Source of the DNA: Burkholderia mayonis | GTDB taxonomy: Bacteria > Pseudomonadota > Gammaproteobacteria > Burkholderiales > Burkholderiaceae | DNA length: 64,000 nt | Direction: 5' to 3' | NCBI RefSeq assembly: GCF_001523745.2 | Contig: NZ_CP013387.1 | Location: 1,922,001 to 1,986,000 of the forward strand | Shown here: positions 37,020 through 47,400 of the stretch, one piece after another | Layout: every line of letters starts with the position of its first letter | Position numbering within the stretch: position 1 is the stretch's first letter | Made by a program: the position numbers and the translations under genes | Notes under the pieces: model-generated | Databases searched by the model: none | Told to the model about the DNA's origin: nothing | What the model saw: only the letters and a program-made list of their open reading frames with translations

Positions 37020-38021
37020 TCAACGCCAATTCGCGTCCACCCACTGGCAAACGCGCTCCCACTCGGAGGTCCTCATGTACGCGATCGTTTCGCTCTCCAG
37101 CAAGGGCGCGTTGCGCCAGTCGTCGAGTTCGACGGTTTCGCCGAGCACGAAATCGCCGCGCTGGTAGCCTGCGCCCAGCAATTGCTGCGCTTGCTGCGTC
37201 GCCAGCATGGCGGTCGCATCGAACGTCAATCCGAGCAACGCGGAGGCCGGCACATCATGGCGCTCGAACGGCCAGAACCAGGTCGTCACGCCCCATTCGA
37301 GCGGATCGCCGACCGCGCTCGGACGGATGCCCGCCGGACTGACGCCGGTGCCGAGCGACAGCACGCGCAAGTTTCCGAGATTGCCGCCGAGGCCGCTCGC
37401 CAGCGCCTCGGAGACGGCGGTCATCGACGGATTGTTCGCGAACACGCCGCCGTCCGCAAAGTAGCCGAGCGACGGAACTTCGTACGGCGGGAAATAGGAA
37501 GGCGCGGCCGACGTCGCGAGCGCCGCGTCGACGAGGCCGACATGGCGATATGCATTGCCGCTCGCGTTCGAGAACGTGCAAGCGGACCAGCTTTGCATGG
37601 CCGGATCCCACAAGCGTGCCGAATTGACGACGATCAGTCGACGCAGCTCGGTCAGATCGCCGCCGCCGAGCAGTTCCTGCGCGATGTGCTTGAGCCCCGT
37701 ATTGACGTACTGGCACGCCACGAGTCCCGGCCCGGCGAATGCGGCGAAGGTCGCGGCGTCCGTTTCGATTGCGACCTTCTGCTCGCGCCACGCCCGGTTT
37801 TCCTGAAATATTTCCGCGCCCCGATTCCTGTAGATGTCGACGACTTGCGAAATCGACACGCCGCGCGCAAGCGCCAGCGACAGCAAGCCGCCCGTCGACG
37901 TGCCGGCGAAGCCGTCTGCCTTCGCGATGATCCCGCTGCGCCGATCGAGATCCTGAATGAGCAAGGCAGTGATCAATCCCCTGATGCCGCCACCGTCGCA
38001 ACTAAGAATCTTGAAGGTCAT
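37020..38021 (-). CDS. Patatin-like phospholipase
   Basis: 333 aa. All patatin elements present: oxyanion loop DGGGIRG (9-15), nucleophile GTSTG (Ser42), and the dyad Asp in FADGGVFANNP. No signal peptide, so probably cytoplasmic or injected. GAGGAG 7 bases before the ATG supports the start. Such enzymes deacylate membrane lipids; some serve as toxins or anti-phage effectors, but no cyclase or immunity gene lies next to it. Confidence 0.93.
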   Translation of the reverse strand: MTFKILSCDGGGIRGLITALLIQDLDRRSGIIAKADGFAGTSTGGLLSLALARGVSISQVVDIYRNRGAEIFQENRAWREQKVAIETDAATFAAFAGPGLVACQYVNTGLKHIAQELLGGGDLTELRRLIVVNSARLWDPAMQSWSACTFSNASGNAYRHVGLVDAALATSAAPSYFPPYEVPSLGYFADGGVFANNPSMTAVSEALASGLGGNLGNLRVLSLGTGVSPAGIRPSAVGDPLEWGVTTWFWPFERHDVPASALLGLTFDATAMLATQQAQQLLGAGYQRGDFVLGETVELDDWRNAPLLESETIAYMRTSEWERVCQWVDANWR

Positions 38022-38642
38022 CGCGGTTCTCCTCGGCTGGTGATGCGGATGCGAGCGTTCTGTCGGGAAAACGCCTTGTCGCTCGGTGCATCCGTGAGTG
38101 GATCACGTGTGACGTCAGTTCTGTGTTCCCGCGTCGAGTGTGTCGAGTGTGTCGCGTGCCGCGTCCGATGCCACATGTCCGTTTCCATCGCAGCATCAAT
38201 TCGGTTCGGCATTCCCTTCGGACCGGCCAGTCGTTTTCGATTTCTCCGCAACGATGCCTTCGCACCCGATCGTGCGAAACCGGCCGTTCGCAAGCGGCCT
38301 CGGCAACCGGTCACCGCGTCTTCTGCCGGCGTCCCTCGCGGCTTTCCCCGTTCCGTTCCGATAGCGACGAACATCGCGCCATGCGGCGACTCGATGCGCA
38401 CTTTTAAATTAGGATGTGCGAGCCGCTTTGACCAGGCCGGGATGCAACAAACATGCATGCGTCACGCGCGTCGCGCTTCGACGACGCGCGCACGATCGAC
38501 CGGCCGGCCGGAATTCGCGGCGACGTGCGGCCATCGCGCCCGCCGTTCGTCGCGAACCGTCCGCGCCCTGCCGGCGCATCGACATCGCAGCCCGGTCAAC
38601 CCCTGTGACCGCGTCTTCACGACGCCTGCCGCCGGCTCCGCG
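38022..38642. other. Intergenic region, no gene seen
   Basis: About 620 bases between the patatin start and the transporter stop. No recognisable coding content; a short direct repeat (GTCGAGTGT twice) occurs near 38133-38150. Confidence 0.4.
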
Positions 38643-40010
38643 TCAGTCGCTCGCGGCGGCCGCGCGTCGCGCACCGGTTGCGGCGCCCGCGCCGACGAAG
38701 CCCAAACGCGCGATCGCGACGATCCCCGCCATCGACACGCACGCCGGCGCCGCCGCCGCGAGAAACAGCGACGACGACGACCACTGCAGATGCATCAGCG
38801 CGCCGCCGAGCACCGGGCCGACGACGGAGCCGATCCGCCCGACGCCGAGGCTCCAGCCGATCCCGGTCGAGCGCAGCGAAGTCGGATAGTAGACCGCCGC
38901 GAGCGCATTGAGCGCGGGCTGTCCGCCGATGATCGAGAACCCGGTCAGGAAGATCGCCGCGAACACCGCGACGAGCGACGCCAGCACGAGCGGATGCCCG
39001 ATCGACGCGATCGCGACGATCGCGAGCAGGAACGTCGTCGCGAGCACGGTCGTGAAGCCGATCCGGTCGATGATGCGGCCGAGCGCGAGCGTGCCGATCA
39101 CGCCGCCCGCCCATAGCGCGGTGCCGGCGAGCACGGCGGTCGACGTCGAATAGCCGGCGTCGCGCATGACCGTCGGCAGCCAGTTCGACAGGAAGTACAT
39201 GTCGAGCAGGTTCGCGAAATTGACGAGCCACAACAGCAGCGTGATGCGCGCGCGGCCGTCCTGGAACAGCGCGACGAACGGCATCCCCGCGCGATTCGAT
39301 TCGACGCCGACGAGCATCGCATCATGCGGCAGCGACGCCGCGGGCACGATGCGCTCGAGCTGCCGGCGTGCACGCGCCGCGCCGCCGTCGCGAAACAGCA
39401 GGAACTGGATCGACTCCGGCAACGCGACGAACATCAGCAAGCCGATCGCGAGCGGAATCGCGCCGCCGACGAAAAACACGGCTCGCCAGCCGACGTGCGG
39501 AATCAGCGCGGCGGTGATGAGCCCGCCGACCACGCCGCCGACCGTGAAGCCGCACGACACGATCATCATCAGCGACACGCGAATGCGTCGCGGGCTGTAT
39601 TCTCCGGCGAGCGCCATCGCATTCGGCATGATGCAGCCGAGCCCGAGGCCGGCCGCGAAGCGCCAGCCGATCAGTTGCGCGATCGACTGCGCGAAGCCGG
39701 TCGCGATCATGCAGACGGAAAAGAACAGCGTCGCGCCGATCAGCACCGGACGCCGGCCGATCTTGTCGGCGAGCGCGCTGAACACGAGCGAGCCGATCAG
39801 CATTCCGAATAATCCGGCGCCGAACACGGGCGACAGCGTCTCCTTCGCGATCCCCCATTCGCGGATCACGACCGGCGCGACGTATCCCATCGCCTGCACG
39901 TCGAATCCGTCCATCACAAGGCACGCCGCGCACAGCGCGACGATCGCCCATTGATGCGCGCCGAAGCGGCTGTTGTCTAGCATCTCCCGCACGTCCACTC
40001 GCGTATTCAT
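38643..40010 (-). CDS. MFS transporter, aromatic acid:H+ symporter (AAHS) family
   Basis: 455 aa with twelve predicted helices. AAHS hallmarks: the first-helix motif MDGFDVQAMGYVAP with Asp residues, the loop 2-3 signature LADKIGRRPVL, and GEYSPRRIR between helices 4 and 5. PcaK and related proteins import benzoates or hydroxybenzoates. An AAGGAG ribosome binding site fixes the start. Lies 60 bases after the P450 gene on the same strand, so it probably brings in the P450's aromatic substrate. Confidence 0.9.
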   Translation of the reverse strand: MNTRVDVREMLDNSRFGAHQWAIVALCAACLVMDGFDVQAMGYVAPVVIREWGIAKETLSPVFGAGLFGMLIGSLVFSALADKIGRRPVLIGATLFFSVCMIATGFAQSIAQLIGWRFAAGLGLGCIMPNAMALAGEYSPRRIRVSLMMIVSCGFTVGGVVGGLITAALIPHVGWRAVFFVGGAIPLAIGLLMFVALPESIQFLLFRDGGAARARRQLERIVPAASLPHDAMLVGVESNRAGMPFVALFQDGRARITLLLWLVNFANLLDMYFLSNWLPTVMRDAGYSTSTAVLAGTALWAGGVIGTLALGRIIDRIGFTTVLATTFLLAIVAIASIGHPLVLASLVAVFAAIFLTGFSIIGGQPALNALAAVYYPTSLRSTGIGWSLGVGRIGSVVGPVLGGALMHLQWSSSSLFLAAAAPACVSMAGIVAIARLGFVGAGAATGARRAAAASD

Positions 40011-40070
40011 CCGTTGTCTCCTTGTCTTGTCTCCGTCGTTGTCCGCCTGGTGTCGAGGGACGGACAGGCG

Positions 40071-42419
40071 CTACAGCTCGAGCACGAGCCGCCCGCGCTT
40101 CGCGCGCGAACAGCACGCCATCATCCGCGTGTTAGCCGCGCGCTCGCCCGTGCTCAGCACGCTGTCGCGATGATCGACTTCGCCTGCCAGCACGCGCACT
40201 TCGCACGAGCCGCACAGTCCTTCCTCGCAATCGCTCTGCACGTCGACGTTCGCCGCGCGCAGCGTCGCGAGCAGCGTCCGGTTCGCCGGCACCGTCAGCG
40301 TGACGCCCGAATCCTTCAACTCGACTTCGAACGACTGCCCGGCGGCCGGATCGAAGCGCGGCGCGCCGGCCGCGAAATGCTCGACGCGCAGCGCGTGCGC
40401 GGGCCAGCGCGGCGCGCACGCGGCGAGCGCATCGAGCATCCGCGCCGGCCCGCATGCATAGACCTGCGTGCCGGGCGCGACGTCGAGCGCGGCGAAATCG
40501 TGGCGCGTGCATTCGTCCGATACGTGCAAATGCAGCCGATCGCCGTGCAGCGCGGCGAGCTCGTCGACGAACGCCATCGTACAGCGGCTGCGTCCGCTGT
40601 AATGCAGCGCGTAATCGACGCCGCGTGCGCGCGCTTCCCGCGCGATCGCGCCGATCGGCGTGATGCCGATGCCGCCCGCGATCAGGATCGCGCGGCTCGC
40701 GCGTTCGTCGAGCGGGAAATGGTTGCGCGGCCCGCGAATCTTCACGCGCATGCCGGACTGCAAGCGCTCGTGCATCCATGCGGAACCGCCGCGACTCGCC
40801 GGCTCGCGCAGCACGGCGATCTCGTACGCGCCGCGCTCGGCCGGATCGCCGCACAGCGAATACTGCCGGGAAAGACCGGTGTCGCCGCATTCGACGTCGA
40901 TGTGCGCGCCCGCGCCCCAGCGCGGCAACGGCGCACCGTCTGGCACGACGAGACGCACGCGCAGAATGCGCTCGGCCACGGGCGTCACGCTGTCGACTCG
41001 CAACGCGCGCCCCGCGCTGCGCGCGTTCGATTCGCCGATCCGCACGGTCAGCGCGAAGCGTCGGACATCCGCGCGCAGCCGCTCCGGATTTTCGGCCGGA
41101 TCCCATTCGACCCAAATATGCTCCGGACCTCGAAACGATGTGTTCGGCACGTAAGTGAAGCGCTGTTCGGCGAGCCGCATGTGCGGCAGGCGGCGCGTCA
41201 GTTCGTCGATGAATATCTGCATCTCCATGCGCGCGAGATGCTTGCCCATGCATTGATGCGAGCCATACCCGAACGTCAGGTGATCGGCCGGGTTGTCGCG
41301 GTGGATGTCGAACAGATCCGGATCGGCGAAGCGGCGTTCGTCGCGATTCGCCGACGACGTGACGATCAGCAGCTTCGCGCCCGCCGGAATCGCGACGCCG
41401 CCGACCGTCGTATCGCAGGTCGCGAGCCGTCGCCACGCGGCGATCGAACCGTTGTGGCGCAGGCATTCGTCGACCGCATTCGGAATCAGCGAAGCATCTT
41501 CGCAGAGCTCGCGCCATGCTTGCGGGTGCTGCAGCAACAGCTTCAGCGCATTCGCGGTCGCGTTCGCGGTGGTCTCGTGCGCGGCGACGATGCCCGCCAT
41601 CATCATCGAATGCAGGTACGAATCAGTGACGATGTCCGGATGCTCGCGCTGCATGCGGATGCCGAACTGCATCCAGCCGGGTCCCGACGGATCCTCGCGC
41701 ATCCTGTCGAGCACCTGACCAGCGTACTGCCAGAACTGCCCGACCGCATGCGCGACCGCGACCTGCTCTTCCGGCCGCGGCCGGCCCCACGTGTTGACGG
41801 TGTGCGCGATCGAATATCGGCGCAGCGTATCCATGTCTTCTTCGGGAACACCGAGGAAATGCAGCGCGACCGTGAGCGGCACCTCCCACAGCATCTGGTC
41901 GACGAGGTCCGCGCGTCCGTCGTCGACGAAGCGGTCGACGTATTCACGCGCGAGCCGCCGCACCATCGGCTCGTGCGCGCGCAGCGCGTCGGGCGTGAAC
42001 GGCTCGATCAGCAAGCGCCGCCGCGCCGTGTGCGCGGGCTCGTCCTCGTTGACGAGCGTGCGATTCATCGCATAGCCGTACGACGCGAGCACCGCATTCG
42101 CTTCCGCTCCGGTCGGCGTGATCTTCTCGAGCGCGATCGACGGGCTGAAGGTCCGGTTGTCGCGGAAGATCGCCTTGATGTCGTCGTAGCGCGCGACGAC
42201 CCAGTAGCCGAGCTTCGGGCTGTAGAACACCGGCTCCTGTTCGCGCGCCCAGCGCACGTATTCGGGCGGATCCTGCTGATACGCGTCGTCGAACGGATCG
42301 AACGCGGCCGCCCCGGCGCTCGCCGGACAACCAGCCGGATGCGCGGCGGCGCCAGGCGAAGCGGAATGGAACGGACACTGCGCGGCATGCGAAGCCGGCG
42401 TGGACGCGACGTTCGTCAT
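40071..42419 (-). CDS. Self-sufficient cytochrome P450 (CYP116B-like, P450-PFOR fusion)
   Basis: 782 aa from the chosen ATG, as in CYP116B enzymes. P450 domain (1-~440): I-helix AGIVAAHETT (281-284), ExxR (318-321) and heme Cys390 in FGYGSHQCMG. Then a phthalate-dioxygenase-reductase-like module: FMN-binding RQYSLCG, NADH-binding GGIGITP, and a C-terminal plant-type [2Fe-2S] domain (C731, C736, C739 and a later Cys). NADH or NADPH electrons pass FMN to Fe-S to heme in one chain. Family members hydroxylate or O-dealkylate aromatics. Context with an AAHS transporter and divergent IclR points to an aromatic acid substrate. Confidence 0.94.
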   Translation of the reverse strand: MTNVASTPASHAAQCPFHSASPGAAAHPAGCPASAGAAAFDPFDDAYQQDPPEYVRWAREQEPVFYSPKLGYWVVARYDDIKAIFRDNRTFSPSIALEKITPTGAEANAVLASYGYAMNRTLVNEDEPAHTARRRLLIEPFTPDALRAHEPMVRRLAREYVDRFVDDGRADLVDQMLWEVPLTVALHFLGVPEEDMDTLRRYSIAHTVNTWGRPRPEEQVAVAHAVGQFWQYAGQVLDRMREDPSGPGWMQFGIRMQREHPDIVTDSYLHSMMMAGIVAAHETTANATANALKLLLQHPQAWRELCEDASLIPNAVDECLRHNGSIAAWRRLATCDTTVGGVAIPAGAKLLIVTSSANRDERRFADPDLFDIHRDNPADHLTFGYGSHQCMGKHLARMEMQIFIDELTRRLPHMRLAEQRFTYVPNTSFRGPEHIWVEWDPAENPERLRADVRRFALTVRIGESNARSAGRALRVDSVTPVAERILRVRLVVPDGAPLPRWGAGAHIDVECGDTGLSRQYSLCGDPAERGAYEIAVLREPASRGGSAWMHERLQSGMRVKIRGPRNHFPLDERASRAILIAGGIGITPIGAIAREARARGVDYALHYSGRSRCTMAFVDELAALHGDRLHLHVSDECTRHDFAALDVAPGTQVYACGPARMLDALAACAPRWPAHALRVEHFAAGAPRFDPAAGQSFEVELKDSGVTLTVPANRTLLATLRAANVDVQSDCEEGLCGSCEVRVLAGEVDHRDSVLSTGERAANTRMMACCSRAKRGRLVLEL

Positions 42420-42446
42420 GGCAGTTCTCCAATTGGCAATTACGTT

Positions 42447-42474
42447 TTGCGTAACTCTAGTACGCATTGCGTAA
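42447..42474. promoter_or_regulatory. Probable IclR operator upstream of the P450 gene
   Basis: TTGCGTAA occurs twice as a direct repeat 20 bases apart (42447 and 42467). The first copy also forms an inverted repeat with TACGCA (TGCGTA-N7-TACGCA, 42448-42466). It lies 28-55 bases upstream of the P450 ATG in the divergent promoter region with the IclR gene. Inferred from symmetry and position. Confidence 0.65.
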
Positions 42475-42593
42475 ATCAATGATCGGGGTTAACCTGCATC
42501 GCATTCCCATCGTAGTCACGCCGCTCGAGCAGCGCCTGCCGGCCGCCGCCAGATCGCCGCCTGACCGCTACGACACGCTCTACAATCGCGCTG

Positions 42594-43475
42594 ATGACAA
42601 AAAAGGCCCCTACCCCGAAGCCCGCGAAGGCAACCCGCACCCGTGCGCACCATGCGCCCGCGCCGACTCCGCCGCCCCGCTCAGCGCCCGCGCCGCGCGA
42701 ACGGCGGCAGCGCGTGCAGGCGGCCGCGACAGGCATGGCGGTGCTCAAGGGACTCGCGCGGCTCGGCGGACGCGCGACGCTGACGGCCCTCGCGATGCAC
42801 ATCGACGAAAGTCCGGCGAAAGTGCACCGCTATCTGGCGAGCCTGATCGAAGAAGGCTTCGTGTCGCAGGATCGCGGCACGCAGCAGTACTGCCTCGGCA
42901 CCGAGGCGCTGCTGATCGGCGTTGCCGCGATGCGCCAGGCCGAACCGATCCGCGCGGCGGAGCCCGCGCTCGTGCGGCTGCGCGAGGCGCTCGAGCTGAC
43001 GTGCTTCGTCGCCGTGATGGGCAACCGCGGGCCGACGATCCTGCGCATCGAGGAGCCGGGGCTGCCCGTGATCGTCAACGTGCGTGCGGGTTCGGTGCTA
43101 TCGCTGCTCGGGTCCGCGACTGGCCGGCTGTTTCTCGGCCTGCTCGACGATTCGACGATCGATGCGATGGCTCAGGCCGAGCTCGCGACGGCGCCCGACG
43201 AGCTGCGCGCGCAACTGGACACGCGAGATCCGATCGGCGCGCTGCGTCGCGCCGTGCGAGCGGCCGGTTGCGCGGCGGTGCGCGATACGAATCTGAAGGG
43301 CATCAGCGCGGTGTCCGCGCCGCTCCGCGATTACACGGGGCACGTATGCGCGGCGCTGACCGTGCTCGGCGCGACCGGGGCGTTCGATGCGTCGCTCGAC
43401 GGAGAAGCCGCGGCCGCGCTGCGGCGCGAAGCCGACGCGACGAGCGCGGTGCTCGGCTATCGGCCGGCTACGTAG
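42594..43475 (+). CDS. IclR-family transcriptional regulator
   Basis: 293 aa. A Pro/Ala/Lys-rich N-terminal tail (~45 residues) precedes the winged HTH (GMAVLKGLARLG then LTALAMHIDESPAKVHRYLASLIEEGFV), followed by the effector-binding IclR domain with a small-ligand pocket (GSVLSLLGSATGRLFLGLLDD). Divergent from the P450-transporter genes, so most likely their aromatic-responsive regulator. The long tail means the true start could be further in. Confidence 0.92.
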   Translation: MTKKAPTPKPAKATRTRAHHAPAPTPPPRSAPAPRERRQRVQAAATGMAVLKGLARLGGRATLTALAMHIDESPAKVHRYLASLIEEGFVSQDRGTQQYCLGTEALLIGVAAMRQAEPIRAAEPALVRLREALELTCFVAVMGNRGPTILRIEEPGLPVIVNVRAGSVLSLLGSATGRLFLGLLDDSTIDAMAQAELATAPDELRAQLDTRDPIGALRRAVRAAGCAAVRDTNLKGISAVSAPLRDYTGHVCAALTVLGATGAFDASLDGEAAAALRREADATSAVLGYRPAT

Positions 43476-43628
43476 CGACGCGTCGCCGCGCCGATCGAGC
43501 ATTGCGCTGCAAATACGCGCAAGCGTTCGTCGGCACCGTTACCCTCAATCGGAAGTCGCGTCGACTTCGGCTGCAAAGTCCTCGTTGGCGTTCGAACACC
43601 GGCAGCGGGCGACGGAAACGCCGCTCAG

Positions 43629-44291
43629 TTAGCGCTGCAGCACGATATCGACGCGCCGGTTGTTGGCTCGCCCTTCGGCCGTCGAATTCGACGCGACCGG
43701 ATCGGCCTTGCCGCGTCCGATCGACACGAGCGTATCGGCCTGCAGCCCGCGATCGCGAAGATAACGGGTCACGGCGTCCGCGCGTTGCTGCGAGAGCTGC
43801 AGATTTGATGCGTCGGAACCGACCGCGTCCGTGAAGCCGGTGACGGTCACGCGCGAGAAGTACTTGCCGGCCTGCCGATTCAGCAGTTCGTCGAGCCTCG
43901 CGCGAGCGGCGGGAGCCAGCGTCGCCGAGCCGGTCGCAAAAAACGCATCGCCCGACAGATGCACGCTTTCGGCAGCCGCCGGCGGCGCCGCAACAGGCGC
44001 GGGCGTCGGCGCGGCGGGTGCCCCACATTGGAATACGAGCGTGCGTGGATCGGCGCGATCACGCAGCGGCCGCGTCGAGTCGACCGTGCGAACCGGCTGG
44101 TCGCCGCATTGGCGCCGCGCGACCTTCATGCACGTCGCCTGGCTCGAAAAGATCCCGTGGCAGTCGACCTGATACGTGCTGACGCCGTCCCTTGGCTGCA
44201 GTTCATACGCGTTGAACGTCGGACCAGAGGCGCTCGAGCACGCGGTGAGAAACAGGGCGGACAGGATCGGGACGAGATGAAATTTGTTCAC
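43629..44291 (-). CDS. OmpA-family lipoprotein
   Basis: 220 aa, GTG start with CCGGAG 8 bases upstream. Lipoprotein signal with lipobox LTAC (Cys18). Middle segment has four Cys (CHGIFSSQATC, RRQC, FQC). C-terminal OmpA/MotB peptidoglycan-binding domain (~110-220): FFATGSATL, VTVTGFTDAVGS and the NNRRVDIVL ending. Lies 163 bases downstream of the trimeric autotransporter on the same strand; pairs of this kind are recurrent in Burkholderia and may aid adhesin assembly, as SadB does for SadA. Confidence 0.9.
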   Translation of the reverse strand: MNKFHLVPILSALFLTACSSASGPTFNAYELQPRDGVSTYQVDCHGIFSSQATCMKVARRQCGDQPVRTVDSTRPLRDRADPRTLVFQCGAPAAPTPAPVAAPPAAAESVHLSGDAFFATGSATLAPAARARLDELLNRQAGKYFSRVTVTGFTDAVGSDASNLQLSQQRADAVTRYLRDRGLQADTLVSIGRGKADPVASNSTAEGRANNRRVDIVLQR

Positions 44292-44420
44292 TGTATTGCT
44301 CCGGAAAAGCCGTGTAGAGAAGCGAAGCCGCGCAGTCGTGCGCCGGCTTCGCGCGCAATCGTCGAGGCCGCGAGCGCCGTTCGTGCCGATGCAGCGCGAC
44401 TAACCGGACGGACTCGCGAA

Positions 44421-44447
44421 GCCGGGCACCCGTACGAGTTGCCCGGC
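44421..44447. terminator. Hairpin after the autotransporter gene
   Basis: Perfect 8-bp stem GCCGGGCA/TGCCCGGC with an 11-base loop, 7 bases beyond the adhesin stop. No T tract follows on either strand, so its action as a terminator is uncertain; it may only attenuate read-through into the OmpA gene. Confidence 0.4.
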
Positions 44448-44454
44448 CTCTCCG

Positions 44455-47400
44455 TTACTTCCACTGGTACAGCATGCCCGCGCCCACGACTCGCTGGCTT
44501 CCGCTGAAACCGCCGTTCAGTGTCGCCTTGATGTTCTCCGTAATGCGGGCCTGCATCCCGACGGCCATCGCCTTCTGACCGGCGAAGGTCGCCGTGCCGA
44601 TCCCCATCGCGAAGTTGGAATCGCGGTCCATGTGCGGAATCGACGCCATCGCGGCCGTGGCGGCGATCCCCTCGCGCGCCATCGAATCCGTCTGCTGGAT
44701 CTGCTGCTGCATCTGGTTGACCTGGTTGCCCAGGTTGTTCACCGACGTCGACAGCGCGGTCGAGACGGCGTTCAGCTGATTGACGTTGACCGCATCGTTG
44801 CCTTCGGTGCCCGCCGCGACATTGGCGACCTGCCGCGCCGAGTTCGCGGAGCCCACCGACAGCACACCCGCGCGACCGCCGTCGTTGCTGCCGGTGCCGA
44901 GCGCGACCGAGTTGCTGCCGCTTGCCGTCGCGCCGACGCCGATCGCGGTCGACCCGTTGCCCGCCGCCTGCGAGCTGTTGCCGACCGCCGTGCTGTTCGC
45001 GCCCGATGCCACGGCCCCCATGCCGCCTGCGGACGCGTTCGTGCCGCTCGGCGCCGGCGCGCCGTTCGTCCCGGACAGGTTGGACGTGAACGACCCGCCG
45101 GTAGTCGTCGTCCGCTGGTTGATCAGCGTCGTCAGCTGACTGGCGACCGCATCGAGCTGCGACACGTTGACGGCATCGCTGCCGACGCGTCCTGCGGCCA
45201 GCCCGGTGATCTGCCGGTTGCCGACGTTGACTTCGCCCGCCGACGACTGCGGCGAACCGAGCCCGTACGCGATGTAGTTGTTCAGCGCGCCGACCGTCGT
45301 CAGCGAACCGGCGCCGAGTGCGACGCTGTTCGCGAACGTCGCGCTTGCGCCGGCACCCAGCGCGACCGCGTCGATCGCGCTGCTGTGCGCGCCCGAACCG
45401 TACGCGATGCCGCCCGCGTTGAGTGCGGTTGCATTCGCGCCTTGCGCGATCGATTGCGCGCCTGCCGCAATCGAACCGCTGCCAAGCGCGATCGCGTCCG
45501 CCTGAGCCGAGCTCGCGCTCTGCCCGATCGCGATTCCTCCTGGTGCGGTCGCGTCGACGATCGCGCCATTGCCCATGCCGATTCCGTTGTCGCCGTTGAC
45601 CACGGTCGTCGGCCCCACCGCGACCGACTCCACGCCGACAGCCAGCGAGTCGGCCTGCAGCGAGTTCGCATGGAAGTACTTCTGTCCAGTGACCGCGAAC
45701 GACGACAGCGCACCGGCGAGCTGCCGGACGGTGACAGCGTCTTGCGCCTGCGTGCCGTCGGCGACGTTGGTCAGTTGGCGATAGGTATTGCCGCTCGTAT
45801 CGCCGAACGAAACCGCGCCGAGCAGCGCACGGTCCGACGTGTTGAACGGAATCGCGTGACTGCCGACCGCGATCGAACCGACGCCCGACAGAACGGCCCG
45901 ATCCGACACCGAGCCCGAACCGATCGCGACGCCGCCCGCGACCGACACGTTCGACTGCGCACCGAGCGCCAGCGCATTGGCGACCTGCGCCTGCGCACCG
46001 TTGCCGGCCGCGAGGCTGCCGGTACCGCTTGCTATCGCCAGCGGACCGATCGCGACGCTGTCCGTGCCGATGGCCTGGCTGTCGGCCGCAGTGGAATTCG
46101 CGTGGAAGTACTTGATGCCCCCGCCGTTCCGGATGTCGTTGACGGCATTGGTCACGTTGGTCACGTTCTGGTTGGTCGCATACAGTTGCGAGCCATTGAC
46201 CGCGTCCGTGCTCGCCGGACTCAGCGTGGCCGCCGCGACGTTCGTGATCGTGTTCGAACCGCTGCCGCCGTGCGCGGCACTGAACGCGCCGGCGCCGCCG
46301 TTCGCCGCCGGATCCCACAACAGCGCATCGTTCTGCACCTGGTTGAGCTGCGAACTCACCGCCTGCAACTGGCTGACGTTCACCGCATCGGTCGGCGCCG
46401 CGCCGGCCGCCACGTTCGTGATGCGCCGCTCGACCCCGGCGGAACCGACCGACACTTCACCGGCCGGCGTCGCACCCGCCACCGTTCCCGTGCCGGGGTT
46501 GAAAGCGGCCAGCCCCAGATTGGCGTTCGTCGTCGAATTGGCGCCTAGCGCAACCGAATTCGCGGCCGTCGCCTGCGCGTTGCCGCCGATCGCAACGCTG
46601 TCCGCGCCCGTCGCCTGGCTGTCCGGCGCCGTCGAGTTCGCGTGGAAATACTTGATCCCGCCGCCGTTCGTCATGTTGCTGATCGCCGTGGTGTTCGCAT
46701 CGACCTGCTGGTTCGTCGCATAAAGCTGCGAACCGTTGACCGCGTCGGTGCTGCCCGAATTCAGTTGGCCGGCCGCAACGTTCTGGATCTGCCGTTCCGC
46801 GCCCGGCGCACCCACGCTCACGGCGCTCGTGGGCGTCGTGCCCGCGAAGCTGTAGGCCGTGCCGCCGATCGTCGCGCCGGACGTCTGCGTTACCGTCGTG
46901 GTCGTCGAATTGGCGCCCAGCGCAACGTCGCCCGCGTGGTTCGCGACCGCGTTCGTGCCGATCGCCACACTGTCGGCACCGAACGGCCGGCTGTCGGCGC
47001 CTGTCGAATTGGCGTGGAAATACTTGACGCCTGCGGTCGTCCCGCCTCCACCGATCGCATCCAGCGCATTCTGGACAGAGTTGTACGTGTTGCCCGCGTA
47101 GTTGAGGCTGGTCGTCACGGCGCCCGTCGCGCTGTTGTACGTGCTGCCGCCGCCGAGGCCGGCCGCGACGCTGTTGCCGAGCGTATCGACGCCCGAGACG
47201 ACGGAGAACAGCTGCGAGCCGTTGACCGCGTCGGTGCTCGCCGACGAGATCACGCCCGCCGCGACGTTCTGCAGTTGTCGTTCCCGGCCGGGGGCGCCGA
47301 TCGACACGACGCCATTGGCCGCCGTCGCCGGGCCGGCCGCGGTCCCGGCATAAAGCGCGGTCGCACCCGTGTGCGGCGATGCCGCCGTGCTGCCCGCGCC

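Noticed and set aside
37020..38021. Patatin as a CBASS effector (CapV)
   Set aside because: No nucleotidyltransferase or accessory gene next to it; only the lipase itself is supported.
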